From Companilactobacillus bobalius (GTDB lineage Bacteria; Bacillota; Bacilli; Lactobacillales; Lactobacillaceae), in assembly GCF_009764355.1 (NCBI RefSeq), contig NZ_LNUA01000076.1, positions 169,657-233,656 on the forward strand: a stretch of 64,000 nt of DNA, given 5' to 3'. The position numbers and the translations under genes are program-made. Positions 1 through 9,120 of this stretch are shown here, piece by piece. The notes under the pieces were generated by a model. The model did no database searches, had not been told where the DNA came from, and worked only from the letters and a program-made list of their open reading frames with translations. Position 1 is the first letter of the stretch. Each line of letters opens with the position of its first letter.

Positions 1-103
1 TAACACTTTTTATTTGAAGTATGTAAGAAATTTCAGGAATAACAAAGAAGCCTAAAATAATTGTGGTTAGAATGGTGGCAAGCACTATAATAATTTTTTT
101 CAA
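1..103 (-). CDS. Partial small membrane or secreted protein (N-terminus only)
   Basis: Reading the minus strand from 103, a TTG start sits about seven bases after a good ribosome site (AAGGAGA, 109-115). It opens a frame that runs off the window edge. The visible residues begin MKKIIIVLATILTT and form one hydrophobic helix, so this is a signal peptide or membrane anchor. The rest of the gene lies outside the window and no function can be given. The terminator at 184-235 separates it from the next upstream minus-strand gene. Confidence 0.55.
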   Translation of the reverse strand, partial: MKKIIIVLATILTTIILGFFVIPEISYILQIKSV

Positions 104-183
104 TGCAATCTCCTTAGACAGTAATTGATCTCTGTTAATATCATCTGGCATTTGTAGAAAAGTTGAAAGCAATTTTGGCAAAT

Positions 184-235
184 AAAAACTCCCTAATCTA
201 TGAAGACCGTTAGTCTTAATAATTAAGGAGTTTTT
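184..235 (-). terminator. Rho-independent terminator
   Basis: Long inverted repeat with AAAAACTCC on one side and GGAGTTTTT on the other. It lies directly downstream of the minus-strand gene at 252-899 and could work in both directions. Confidence 0.75.
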
Positions 236-251
236 CTACTCTTGTAGAGGC

Positions 252-899
252 TTATTTTAAATTGACTTGTGATTTGGCGATTATTTTATTATCGGATAGC
301 TTAATATCAATTGAAGCATTTTGACTAGGATCTGCTTCAGATAAGTCCGAAACATAGGTTAATGTTCTAATTCCATTAATGTCAGAATAATCGTCAGGAT
401 CGCCAAGTACAGAGATAACACGGTTGTAATTGTCACCATTTTTAAGTTTATTGAAATCGGCTAGGGTCAAACTATTTTCTCGATCAATATCAAGTCCTTG
501 GATGGATTTAGATTTAGCGATGTTTTTGAAAAAAGTAATTTGAATCATTACTTGATTGTTGTTGTCAGTTTTATTCCATGTGGCGGTGATTTCTTTTCCT
601 TTTTTATCCATTATTTGTGTTTCAGTAGGATTTCCAAGTAGATTAGTGATGACTTTTCTGGAGTAGCCATTCTTGCCGGTTTTAATGGAATTGTATTTAG
701 CAACCAAAGAAGGATTCTTTTCGGCCTGTTTTCTCTCTGATTGATCTTTTCGTTGATCCACATTAGCTTGATCAGCTTCATCTTTATAGTAGGAATAGTT
801 GGCGATGTAGGTAGTAGCTGACACTACAATAATAATCGAAAGAATCGTGATCCAGAACCAGTTTCTTCTATAGAAAGGTTTCTTTTCATTTTCATTCAA
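252..899 (-). CDS. Membrane-anchored protein with two DUF3862/BLIP-like repeats
   Basis: A 215-residue protein. I chose the TTG at 899 because GGAGG precedes it by about ten bases; a longer open frame to 1088 would run into the tmRNA gene. One membrane helix (about residues 15-35) follows a charged N-terminus. A short charged linker and two similar segments come next: about 70-130 (YNSIKTGKNGYSRKVITNLLG) and about 145-205 (FNKLKNGDNYNRVISVLGDP). This repeated pattern is that of DUF3862 / beta-lactamase-inhibitor-like folds found on the surface of lactobacilli and streptococci. The role is unknown; the C-terminus should face outside. Confidence 0.7.
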   Translation of the reverse strand: MNENEKKPFYRRNWFWITILSIIIVVSATTYIANYSYYKDEADQANVDQRKDQSERKQAEKNPSLVAKYNSIKTGKNGYSRKVITNLLGNPTETQIMDKKGKEITATWNKTDNNNQVMIQITFFKNIAKSKSIQGLDIDRENSLTLADFNKLKNGDNYNRVISVLGDPDDYSDINGIRTLTYVSDLSEADPSQNASIDIKLSDNKIIAKSQVNLK

Positions 900-997
900 T
901 ATGTTTATACCTCCGTCTATATTCAGTATTTTACTAGTATTTACTGAAAGTAGCATCCTAGATGCACCAATATTTTCATAATAAATAAACTTATAAT

Positions 998-1026
998 TTG
1001 CTAAATAAAACAAAATTCGATAGTAT
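998..1026 (+). promoter_or_regulatory. ssrA promoter
   Basis: TTGCTA at 998-1003, a 17-base spacer and TAGTAT at 1021-1026. It ends 17 bases before the mature tmRNA 5' end. Assigned by position and spacing only. Confidence 0.5.
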
Positions 1027-1043
1027 AGACTGTGAACACTAAT

Positions 1044-1405
1044 GGGGGTGTTCTGGATTCGACATGTGTAGTAGCGTGTGAGTTGCACTTAGGGCCTTGC
1101 GTCCCTTTAAAACGCACAGTTTATTATAACTGCAAAAAATAATAATAACTACGCATTAGCTGCCTAAAAACAGTCTAAGCGTGATCCATTCTAGTTTCGC
1201 CCAAGGGCTGGAAATGGGTCTCAAAAATATTGGGCTACGTTTAACTACGCATTCTGAATAGTTAAAAAGAGATTGTCGGAATAGTCATTGTGGCTAGCCG
1301 GGTTGTATGGCGTTCATAGTGGCGAAACTTTAAATAATACAACTATGAGTGTAGAGGCTTGCATAGCATTACGCTTGGACAGGGGTTCAATTCCCCTCAC
1401 CTCCA
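1044..1405 (+). ncRNA. ssrA: Transfer-messenger RNA (tmRNA)
   Basis: The acceptor stem GGGGGTG (1044-1050) pairs with CACCTCC (1398-1404). The 3' side carries the tRNA-like GGTTCAATTCCCC T-arm. The tag reading frame starts at the GCA resume codon (1132) and reads AKNNNNYALAA before TAA (1165-1167), giving the expected proteolysis tag for a lactobacillus. tmRNA rescues stalled ribosomes and tags the unfinished protein for degradation. The CCA end is not encoded. A terminator follows at 1419. Confidence 0.97.
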
Positions 1406-1418
1406 TAAAGCAAATAAG

Positions 1419-1467
1419 AGTCAGCTATATCAGGTAATTTATACCTTGATATAGCTGGCTTTTTTTC
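1419..1467 (+). terminator. ssrA terminator
   Basis: AGTCAGCTATATCA pairs with TGATATAGCTGGCT and is followed by seven T. Confidence 0.9.
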
Positions 1468-1540
1468 TTTTTCATAATTTATCTAATACTAGGCATGTAT
1501 ATTGGATAAATATGTTTATCGTCAAAAATAAGTAAGGGAG

Positions 1541-1573
1541 CAGTAACTAACTACGGTTAGTTACTGTTTTTTT
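1541..1573 (+). terminator. Hairpin terminator
   Basis: CAGTAACTAAC, a four-base loop CTAC/CGTA region and GTTAGTTACTG, then seven T on the plus strand. It points away from ssrA and may act as a second stop before the minus-strand regulator at 1583. Confidence 0.6.
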
Positions 1574-1582
1574 ATAACCAAT

Positions 1583-1903
1583 TTATTTATCATCAACGAA
1601 GCCGATTATTTCCATGAATAAATCTACATAAGATTGGCGATCTTTCAGATTCATTGTATTCATAAATTTAAAGAAATTATCAGTTTTTTCATCAATGAGA
1701 CTGTGTTTAAAAATATCACCCATCTCCATATCTAGAGCGTGGACAATTTTTTCCAACTTAGATAAGGATATGCTACCTGATTCTCCCAGTTCCAACCTTG
1801 AGATTGTATATCTAGAAACATGAGAAATTTCGGCAAGCTGTTCAATTGTTAATCCCTTGCTTAATCTTTTTTGTCTAATAAAATCATTGTAACTTTTAGC
1901 CAT
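1583..1903 (-). CDS. XRE-family transcriptional regulator
   Basis: A 106-residue DNA-binding protein. An XRE/Cro helix-turn-helix covers about residues 8-62 (IRQKRLSKGLTIEQLAEIS, then VSRYTISRLELGESGSIS). A short C-terminal helical tail (SLIDEKTDNFFKFMNTM) follows. I took the ATG at 1903, which has GAGGTG ten bases upstream; an ATG six codons earlier lies too close to that site. It is divergent from the surface-protein promoter at 1986-2015, so it likely represses itself and that gene. A broken second copy lies at about 5400-5494, next to a second copy of the same promoter. Confidence 0.85.
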   Translation of the reverse strand: MAKSYNDFIRQKRLSKGLTIEQLAEISHVSRYTISRLELGESGSISLSKLEKIVHALDMEMGDIFKHSLIDEKTDNFFKFMNTMNLKDRQSYVDLFMEIIGFVDDK

Positions 1904-1954
1904 AGTAGTCATACACCTCAAGCCTTAAGCTCCCCTACGATAAGACTAAATTAA

Positions 1955-2047
1955 ATGTCAAATAACAGTCATTTTTTCTAAAATATTGAAAATATGCGCA
2001 TAATTGTTTTATAATACCTCATATATAGAGAAAAGGGGGATATTTCT
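1955..2047 (+). promoter_or_regulatory. Promoter and leader, copy 1 of a duplicated control region
   Basis: TTGAAA (1986-1991), an 18-base spacer and TATAAT (2010-2015), then AAAGGGGGATATTTC. About 95 bases, from CAAATAACAGTCATT through the ribosome site, recur nearly unchanged at 5527-5616. The conserved stretch upstream of the -10 probably includes the operator for the neighbouring XRE regulator. Confidence 0.7.
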
Positions 2048-2125
2048 TTGAAAAAATCAAGTTTTTTTCTATTTTTAGATTCTTTCGTTATGTTTTTAAT
2101 ATCTCTTTTTTCAGATTGCCAGTAG
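2048..2125 (+). pseudogene. Decayed signal-peptide start of a WxL-type surface gene
   Basis: A TTG start after AGGGGGATATTTC opens a frame reading MKKSSFFLFLDSF and more, ended by TAG after 25 codons. The intact gene at 5617 begins MKKSSFFPFWSII with the same ribosome site and spacing. This is the remnant of a paralogous gene start left upstream of the WxL gene at 2175. It may still be translated as a 25-residue leader peptide. Confidence 0.7.
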
Positions 2126-2174
2126 GAATCCATTGATTGATATCATATGGAATTTCTGATGAGGGGGTCATCAC

Positions 2175-5100
2175 ATGTTTTTTATAAAAAATTTACATCG
2201 CAATAAATTGAATTTGTTTCTGATATATTTATCAATATTCCTAATTGGTTTAATAACGAATACTACATTTGTAAAAGCGGATAGTTCAGATAACGAAATA
2301 TCTCAATCATTAAATTTAAACAGTAATTTATCCGATGATTCTAATGATACTGGGGTATCTCAGCCTTATAAAGCAGACTTTTTAAATCAAATAAATAATT
2401 CAGGAGAATTCAGTTTAAAAAATAAACAAATAAATGCTACATTGAAAAATTTTAGGGTGCAATCGATATCCAGTGTTCCGGTGTTAGATGTTAAGGGGAG
2501 TTCTGTTACTGTCAATAGTTGGCAGGATTTTATTGATGCCGCTAATAATACATCGGTAGGGGAAATAATTATTGGCGTAGACCTAAAGGCCGCTGATAAT
2601 AAGGTTAGTTTTCAAAATGATAAGGTTGTTGCTTTTAACGGACACAGTATAGATATGGCTAGTAGATATCTGAATACTAACAATTATCAGATTAATTTTG
2701 TTGATGCATCAATTAATTCAACTGGATCAGCAATGCTAAGATCTAGTTCAAATGCTGGAATTATATTTTCAGGTATAGGTTCTTTAACTGGTTCAATTTT
2801 AGACAATAATAATATTTATACCAATTTGACTTTTACTAATGCCAACTATGTAACGCAAAATACAAGTTCCACTCCTACGATTAGATTTAGAGGATCGTCA
2901 GGTGGAGATCTATCTATCAAAGATTCGACAATTACAGATAGTTCTAGGAGTTTTTATTATAGTTCTACATCTGATAGTATTTCGAAAAATATCAATATAA
3001 ATAATTCAACAGTTAAATCAACTTACGCCTCGGGAACTTCAAATTATTTTATCAGTACGAGTGGAACTAATACTCAAACTGGTATGGTACTTGAAATGAC
3101 TAACAATTCAAACGTAAATGTTGATAAAACAAATCAGGGGGATTTTAATGCTCCCATTTATCTTTTTGGAACGAATACCAAGATTATATTATCAACAAAT
3201 TCTAAATTTACAGTAAATAACCCTAATGGAGCTGCCATAACGGAATCTGGAGTAGGAAGTATTTTTGATGTTTCTGATGAAGGTACTGAATTAAATGTTT
3301 CTCGTTCAGGAACAGCTGATTATAATAATGCTGTTATTAGGTTTGCATGGACGGGAGAAATGACATTTGATATAAAAAATCATGCTAAAGTTTCAATTAA
3401 TCAAAATGGAACTGTTAATACATATGGAATCCGTATGTATGGTGGAGGTAATAATATTTCGGTAAGCAATGGTGCTGAATTTGATTGTATAAATAATTCA
3501 ACTAGTTCGGGTCCGGGAATTGGAGATAATGACGGACAAGGAATATATTATGCTGGTGGCGGAAATTCGAACTCTTTCAAATTAAGTGGTACAGACTCTC
3601 AGGTTCTCATTAGTGCGAACAATGGACCAGCTATATCTTCATTATCAAGAATCGACATGACAGCCGGTGATGGGACTTCTTTTGTAGCACGAGGGTATTA
3701 TCCTGGCAACGCAATATTCTATTCTGCAAATATATTAAATTTTAATATGGGGGTACCTAGATATTTTGATTTTATGAATACTGCTTCCATTGGAACAGGA
3801 ATAGGGGGGACTTTATTCAATTGTTCGGATACTAGCCAATTTAATCATGGTAATATTCCACTATCTGTATGGTTAAGTACATCAAATGTTCAAAAATCTC
3901 CTACTAAGAGCTGGAAATATGTTAATGCTACTTATTCAGGAGTTAATTTCAATAAATTTACTACTACTACTTCTGATGCTGATTTTAAAGAATTCTTAGT
4001 AAATAATTCAGGTTTATCGAAATTGGGAAGGATGACGGCTAATACAGCACCTGCTCAAGTAAAAAATGCCCCTGACCAGCCTACCAATGCCGATTCATAT
4101 GTTTGGGTACCAACATTAATGCCCGCTGAGAATAATGCATATCGCCCTTCATATGACAATGAAGTTTATGCTGAGGTTCAATTAACTTATCCAGATGGAA
4201 CAACTAAAACTGCAACTGGGACATCTGTTCAGAACCAAAAATATTATGAATACAGTACATCAACGATTGATGGTGCTATTAAGATACCAATTAGTAACTT
4301 TGGTTCCAGTACAAAATATCTAGAACCAGGTACCAAGATAAAAATTTTAAAATTGTGGAGAAATGATCCGGATTATAATTCTGTTAATGCTATAAAGACT
4401 GATATGAGCAATACGAAATATAATCAATATAAAGAACAAACGGTCATAGATAAGACGCCACCTGATCCAGTAGTAATAAAAAATAATGTAAAAATGATTT
4501 CTCAGTGGTCTAAAGAATTAGAAGGTACAGGTGAACCAGGAACGTCATTAAGTTGGAAGATAATCCATCATAATGGTAGTGCAGATACGGTTTATTCAAA
4601 TGCCACGACAGTTGACAGTAATGGGAACTGGAAAATAAATAATATTTCTGGAATAGTAAATGACGATAAGATTGTCATTTACTTGACTGATAAAAATGCT
4701 AATACTACTCCATTTTCGGAAACAGTTTTCCATGATGCTACATTTTTACCAGCTACCGTTGTAAGTGTAGGTGGAACTAATACCTTATCTCTCGACGTTA
4801 CTCAGAATTTGGATTTTGGAGTTATTCCTGCATATACTCCGGTGATAAAGTCACCGGCATCCAAAAAATTTAATGTAACTGTTAATGATGATAGAGATCC
4901 ATCACATGTTAATGGTTGGAAATTGATGGCTAGAGCATCTAACTTTAAATCAGGTCAAAGGGAAATAAGTAGTGATGACCTTGGCCTAGAGTTAAATGAC
5001 AATAATAACATTATCAATATCACAAATACTGATTCACTAATTAGAGAACAACAGAGTACAGATGATTATAGAGGATCGACGATTTTAGATTTGATAAATG

Positions 5101-5192
5101 GACCTCAAAAAATAAAATTAAGAAGTAACGGTGTTGATTATCCTGGAAAATATACAAGTACAGTCACTTGGACAGCTACGGATAGTTTATAG
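2175..5192 (+). CDS. Large secreted surface protein with C-terminal WxL domain
   Basis: A 1005-residue protein with a signal peptide (about 1-37, NLHRNKLNLF then a hydrophobic stretch ending FVKADSS). The middle (about 115-560) is rich in Asn, Ser, Thr and short beta-strand repeats, and looks like a right-handed beta-helix/adhesin. A Big-like segment with TPPDPVVI follows (about 755-860). The C-terminal 150 residues fit a WxL domain: LDFGVIP, then NGWKLMA, and a final TVTWTATDSL. WxL domains bind peptidoglycan non-covalently. There is no LPXTG signal. ATG at 2175 has GAGGGGG upstream. No DUF916 partner gene is adjacent, unlike usual WxL clusters. A role in adhesion is inferred. Confidence 0.85.
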   Translation: MFFIKNLHRNKLNLFLIYLSIFLIGLITNTTFVKADSSDNEISQSLNLNSNLSDDSNDTGVSQPYKADFLNQINNSGEFSLKNKQINATLKNFRVQSISSVPVLDVKGSSVTVNSWQDFIDAANNTSVGEIIIGVDLKAADNKVSFQNDKVVAFNGHSIDMASRYLNTNNYQINFVDASINSTGSAMLRSSSNAGIIFSGIGSLTGSILDNNNIYTNLTFTNANYVTQNTSSTPTIRFRGSSGGDLSIKDSTITDSSRSFYYSSTSDSISKNININNSTVKSTYASGTSNYFISTSGTNTQTGMVLEMTNNSNVNVDKTNQGDFNAPIYLFGTNTKIILSTNSKFTVNNPNGAAITESGVGSIFDVSDEGTELNVSRSGTADYNNAVIRFAWTGEMTFDIKNHAKVSINQNGTVNTYGIRMYGGGNNISVSNGAEFDCINNSTSSGPGIGDNDGQGIYYAGGGNSNSFKLSGTDSQVLISANNGPAISSLSRIDMTAGDGTSFVARGYYPGNAIFYSANILNFNMGVPRYFDFMNTASIGTGIGGTLFNCSDTSQFNHGNIPLSVWLSTSNVQKSPTKSWKYVNATYSGVNFNKFTTTTSDADFKEFLVNNSGLSKLGRMTANTAPAQVKNAPDQPTNADSYVWVPTLMPAENNAYRPSYDNEVYAEVQLTYPDGTTKTATGTSVQNQKYYEYSTSTIDGAIKIPISNFGSSTKYLEPGTKIKILKLWRNDPDYNSVNAIKTDMSNTKYNQYKEQTVIDKTPPDPVVIKNNVKMISQWSKELEGTGEPGTSLSWKIIHHNGSADTVYSNATTVDSNGNWKINNISGIVNDDKIVIYLTDKNANTTPFSETVFHDATFLPATVVSVGGTNTLSLDVTQNLDFGVIPAYTPVIKSPASKKFNVTVNDDRDPSHVNGWKLMARASNFKSGQREISSDDLGLELNDNNNIINITNTDSLIREQQSTDDYRGSTILDLINGPQKIKLRSNGVDYPGKYTSTVTWTATDSL

Positions 5193-5228
5193 AATAATTA
5201 ATATTAAAATTTGAAAAATATCTTAAAA

Positions 5229-5274
5229 AATAGGTCCCGATATTCTCATTCTTTGAGTATCGGGGCCTATTTAT
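5229..5274 (+). terminator. Terminator after the WxL gene
   Basis: AAATAGGTCCCGATA and TATCGGGGCCTATTT form a strong stem 35 bases after the stop at 5192. Confidence 0.85.
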
Positions 5275-5399
5275 TATGTCTAAGCAAGGGAAACTTACCG
5301 ACTTGGGTCGTAAATCGTATGTAATAGAGACTTGTGCCTCAAAGCTACTCATTTTGTGGGCTTCTTTATTCTTGTGGGATGTGTTAGAGCCATTGAGAG

Positions 5400-5494
5400 A
5401 ATTGAGAGATGATTTACCTTCCACTTTTTTACCAATAAGACTAAGTTTAAAAATATCACTCATCTTCATATCTAGAGTATGGAAAATTTCAGCA
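5400..5494 (-). pseudogene. Remnant of a second XRE regulator gene
   Basis: Minus-strand codons read AEIFHTLDMKMSDIFKLSLI, which aligns with EKIVHALDMEMGDIFKHSLI in the intact regulator at 1583-1903. The DNA-binding N-terminal half is absent, and the frame after GKKVEG has no match to the intact protein. The remnant keeps its position and orientation relative to the duplicated promoter at 5527-5616. It therefore marks a duplicated regulator-promoter unit. Confidence 0.7.
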
Positions 5495-5526
5495 AAATCA
5501 TTCTATGATTGGACTAAAAAAATATG

Positions 5527-5616
5527 TCAAATAACAGTCATTATTTTTAAAATGTGAGAAATATGCACATAACTGTTTTATAATACCTCATATATAGAAA
5601 AAAGGGGGATATTTCT
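5527..5616 (+). promoter_or_regulatory. Promoter and leader, copy 2 of the duplicated control region
   Basis: TATAAT at 5579-5584 lies within a stretch nearly identical to 1955-2047, followed by AAGGGGGATATTTC and the TTG start at 5617. The -35 is weaker (TGAGAA) than in copy 1. With its own regulator decayed, the intact XRE protein at 1583 may control both copies. Confidence 0.65.
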
Positions 5617-7896
5617 TTGAAAAAATCAAGTTTTTTTCCTTTTTGGAGTATTATTCTTATATTTTTAATTCTTTCTTTTTCAGATTATCAAAAGATTTCG
5701 GCAGCCTCTTTGTTGCCTAATCCTGATACGATTGTTGTACCTGATAGAAACCCTAGAGTTTCTTCTGGCTCTAACGGTAACGGTTCTTGGGGTCAACGAT
5801 TAGATAACAATAATTCTCCTACATTGAAGAATCTAAATATATATTCTGTTAATGAGCCTATCGATAGTAAATATGCTTTTGCTCCTATTCTGACTTCAGA
5901 TACAAAATATTACATTGTTAATTCGGACGGAAAGGAATCCTTATTGAAAGGTTCAAGAGTCCCTACCGTCAGAGGATCCGGGGGACCAGTGACATACCGT
6001 ATATCTAATGTCGGGTATTATAAAGGACAGAGTGTGGATATCCTTACTTTATTTGCGGAGAATAAGAAGTTAAACGGAAACGTTAATGTATCAAATGCGA
6101 CTCAACGTCTAACATTGGCACCTGTTGGTGATGATGCTAAATTTATGTACACGAATATTAATGCATCGGCACTTTCTTACATTAATAATAATGTTATGTA
6201 TGTTAAATCTAATACAAAGGATTCCATGAAGAAAATTAGCGGAACTATGAATCATGGTAAATTATCTTATCCTAAGGCCGTTTATATGGATCCTGATGTT
6301 TTTCAAGGGAGAAGAGTACCTAATTCTGCGAGAACGGCATCTGGTAGTCAAGTCGGCACCGGCTATTCAGATCTCTATAATATAAATTCATATAATAAGG
6401 GAAGTCTTTTTATTACGGCTAATGAGCTCGGTGGATATGAGTATAAATATAATAATTTTTCGGAACTATATACATCTTCAAGTAGTAGTATGAATGTTAC
6501 TTTTTATATGTTTGATGGGATTGCTTTTTATAATGTTCAAACAACATCAGCATCTCCAATACTACTTGCTTCACCTGATGTAATTGGAACCACTAATGAT
6601 AATTCTGATAAAGGAAATAAGATTAGTTGGAATGTTGTTCAGGCGTTTCCATCACAACCAAGTGATACTCATTTAGATAATTATGTTTTACATTTTAAGA
6701 TACCAAGTGATTTAAATTCTAATGATGTTAGTTTAAAAATTAAAAATTCAGCTGGTACAGATGTTACTAGTGACTTTAATATAGAAAAGGACAATAACGG
6801 CAATTATACCGCTACTGCAAAAAGCTTATCGGCTTTAGTTAATAAACAATATACATTTACATTTACTGGCAGAATAACGAAGGATCAGTTGGCAAATGAA
6901 AACTTTTTGAATAACTATTTGGATGCAAGTAGTAATGATCCTCACTACATTAAAATGAACGGTGAGGCCTATTCTACATATGGTTTAAAAGGGAACAATT
7001 ATGTCACCAAAAATGATGATGGATCAGCGACATCATCGGCTAATTCTAAAATGGTTATCAATAGTTATAAAGTCGAACCAGAACTTAGTGGATCAATGAC
7101 TGGAGGAACATATCATGTAGATAATAAGGTTTCATTTTCCTGGATAGCACAAAATGGAAATTCAGATGCTAAATGGGGAGCTTTAGTATTTAAGATCAAT
7201 ATTCCTGAAGGTCTAAATATTGATCTTAGTTCGTTGAAGCTTAAGTTTGGAAGCAAAGCAGCGTATTCGGTTCTAAAATCTAACTATGATTACGACACTT
7301 CTAGCAGATTACTGACAGTTCGCTCAAACGATAATTTGTATATTAGTACAGGAGCAGAAACGTTGACTTATGACACAACAATTGATATTGCTGTCAGAGG
7401 TAGAACTGTTTCAAAAACAAATACAAGTGTCACTGGTACAGATATGAATGCTTTTTCTAAACCTGGTGATGCTAAGCCAACGATTTCAACTGATATCTCT
7501 TCTACTTCATTTAATGTAGAATCGGATAACTTTCCGAGTAGTTCATCTTTTGATAAGAATTTTAAAAATACTACGGAGAGTTCTAGAGGTGATAGTAAAA
7601 ATAAAATAAATGATGTATTGAATTTCACCTTAACTGCTCAGAATAAAGGCAATGTAAAAAAAGTTAGTGAACTTAATTTCATAAATTATATGAATGATCC
7701 ATACTATCAAGTATTTGTTTCATACGATCCTTCAGAGAGTTGATAGTGCAGGATTTAATAAGTTAGGAAACAATGCTCTTATTGAGTTTATAGGACCAGG
7801 AAAATGGTTGATGAATGCAAATGGTTATGGCCTTAAGTCAGGTGTCTATTCTGGAAAATAACGTGGAGCGCTATTGATGGAATTTCCAATAATTAA
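5617..7896 (+). pseudogene. Surface protein gene with WxL C-terminus broken by deletion and frameshift
   Basis: The open frame runs from the TTG at 5617 to 7743 (708 residues: signal peptide to about 30, then extended beta-rich domains with repeats around 490-680 resembling WxL-associated surface domains). The frame stops at SYDPSES, but the +1 frame continues RVDSAGFNKLGNNALIEF and on to GLKSGVYSGK. A further shift at about 7858 gives ITWSAIDGISNN and a stop at 7896. That final stretch is a typical WxL C-terminal end. The first half of the WxL domain, with LDFG and the first Trp motif, is missing between 7735 and 7745. If expressed, the 708-residue product would lack its cell-wall anchor. 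The intact N-terminal part argues for recent decay. Confidence 0.75.
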
Positions 7897-8013
7897 TTAA
7901 GTAGATTTAAAAATGTTATAAAAACATATAGGTAGGTAATAGAATTATTTTGACAGTAAAATTAAAATAAGGATGTTACAGGTATTGAGAGTCTGGAAGA
8001 AATTACAAATAAA

Positions 8014-8056
8014 AGAAGATTCGGAAATTGATTTGATTTCTGAATCTTCTTTTTTG
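8014..8056 (+). terminator. Terminator after the broken WxL gene
   Basis: AGAAGATTCGGAAAT pairs with ATTTCTGAATCTTCT and is followed by TTTTTT. The remaining sequence from 7897 to 8222 shows no gene I can support. Confidence 0.8.
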
Positions 8057-8223
8057 TGTACATGAATTTAAAATGTCTTTGTTAGTTATTGAAAATTAGA
8101 AATAGAGTTGTTTTCAATAGAAGAGAAAGTTATTCTTTAAGAAACTGATGAACTTACTTTTTCAAGTTAATAAAAATAAGTGATTTTCTAATTTTAAAAT
8201 GTTGATATATCAGTCTTTTCTTA

Positions 8224-8250
8224 GTGTTCCCCATATACATGGGGATCTTC
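8224..8250. repeat. Single sequence resembling a type I-E CRISPR repeat
   Basis: GTGTTCCCCATATACATGGG with GATCTTC after it has the CCCC/GGGG stem, the short AT-rich centre and the GTGTTCC opening typical of 28-base type I-E repeats. Only one copy is present. There is no second repeat at spacer distance and no cas gene in the window. It may be a chance hairpin or an array remnant. Confidence 0.25.
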
Positions 8251-8252
8251 AA

Positions 8253-8304
8253 TTAAAAAAAGATGCCTATGTCAAAACACTGAATGCTTTGATATGGGCG
8301 TCTT
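8253..8304 (-). terminator. Terminator for the YitT gene
   Basis: AGATGCCTATGTCAAA pairs with TTTGATATGGGCGTCT. On the minus strand it is followed by seven T and directly abuts the stop at 8305. Confidence 0.8.
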
Positions 8305-8904
8305 TTATTGTGTAATGTGTCGTTGATGGAAAATACCGAAACCTTTAATTGCGAGGCTAGAGATACCAACTGACATGACAGCTAGTAGGAAGGAAATTAA
8401 ATCGTTTAAAGCAAAGTTTCCTAAACAAACTAATCCATCAATAATGAATAAACTAATATATTTATCAACACCGAAATTCTTGTGGATGATCATTGGAGGA
8501 ACTGTTGTCCCACCACTAGACATGTTGAGAGTATAAAGGATAGCTAAACCAATTCCAAAAATGATACTTCCTACTATAATAGAGATTACTCGATTATTAG
8601 GAATCAAATTGTAAACAGGTGTGATATATAACAAGAGGGGAAGCATGAAACTTCCGATTGCTAATTTAACGGTAGTTTGTCGATCTAAATGTATGTAAGC
8701 CAGTACTAACATCACAATATTTATGAAAAGAACCGAGATGAATGTTGGGATTTTCCACCCTGCCTGTAGCAAAATAGCGATACCTGTAGCACCGCCAGCC
8801 GCTATACTATGCGGTTCGAAGAACATATTAAGACTAAATGCGATAAGTTCCAAAGCAACTAACATTATTAGTAGTTTTGCGGACGTTCTCTTTTTATTCT
8901 TCAT
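8305..8904 (-). CDS. YitT-family membrane protein (DUF161), short form
   Basis: A 199-residue membrane protein with about five to six hydrophobic helices. The N-terminal region (LEFIAFSLNMFFEP-like, then HSIAAGGATGIAIL) and the later MSSGGTTVPPMI match the YitT/DUF161 pattern. Bacillus YitT is longer and carries a C-terminal cytoplasmic DUF2179 domain; here the protein ends after the membrane part. No strong ribosome site precedes the ATG at 8904, so the start is uncertain. Transport or sensing roles have been suggested for the family, but the substrate is not known. Confidence 0.8.
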   Translation of the reverse strand: MKNKKRTSAKLLIMLVALELIAFSLNMFFEPHSIAAGGATGIAILLQAGWKIPTFISVLFINIVMLVLAYIHLDRQTTVKLAIGSFMLPLLLYITPVYNLIPNNRVISIIVGSIIFGIGLAILYTLNMSSGGTTVPPMIIHKNFGVDKYISLFIIDGLVCLGNFALNDLISFLLAVMSVGISSLAIKGFGIFHQRHITQ

Positions 8905-9120
8905 ATATGTACTATATCATGAAGATAGAGCCATTAGCAATAAAAGTACTCAATACCTAAAAAATAAAATAAATAATTATATTTCATAAGTATTACTAAA
9001 ATTACATTCTGGCCTTAAATTGTAACTTTGTGGTTGCTGTCATGTAATACTGGGCTGTTAGTATAGCACCATAGCAAATGAGAGCTAAACAAATTTAAAA
9101 ATTAAGGATGTAATTAATTC

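Noticed and set aside
900..1088. N-terminal extension of the minus-strand gene at 252
   Set aside because: It would overlap the 5' part of ssrA, and a TTG start with a good ribosome site lies at 899.
5276..5557. 93-codon plus-strand frame
   Set aside because: It is antisense to the remnant of the XRE regulator and crosses the duplicated promoter.
7975..8063. Short frame starting MLQVLRVWKKL
   Set aside because: It runs through a terminator stem and has no homology I recognise.
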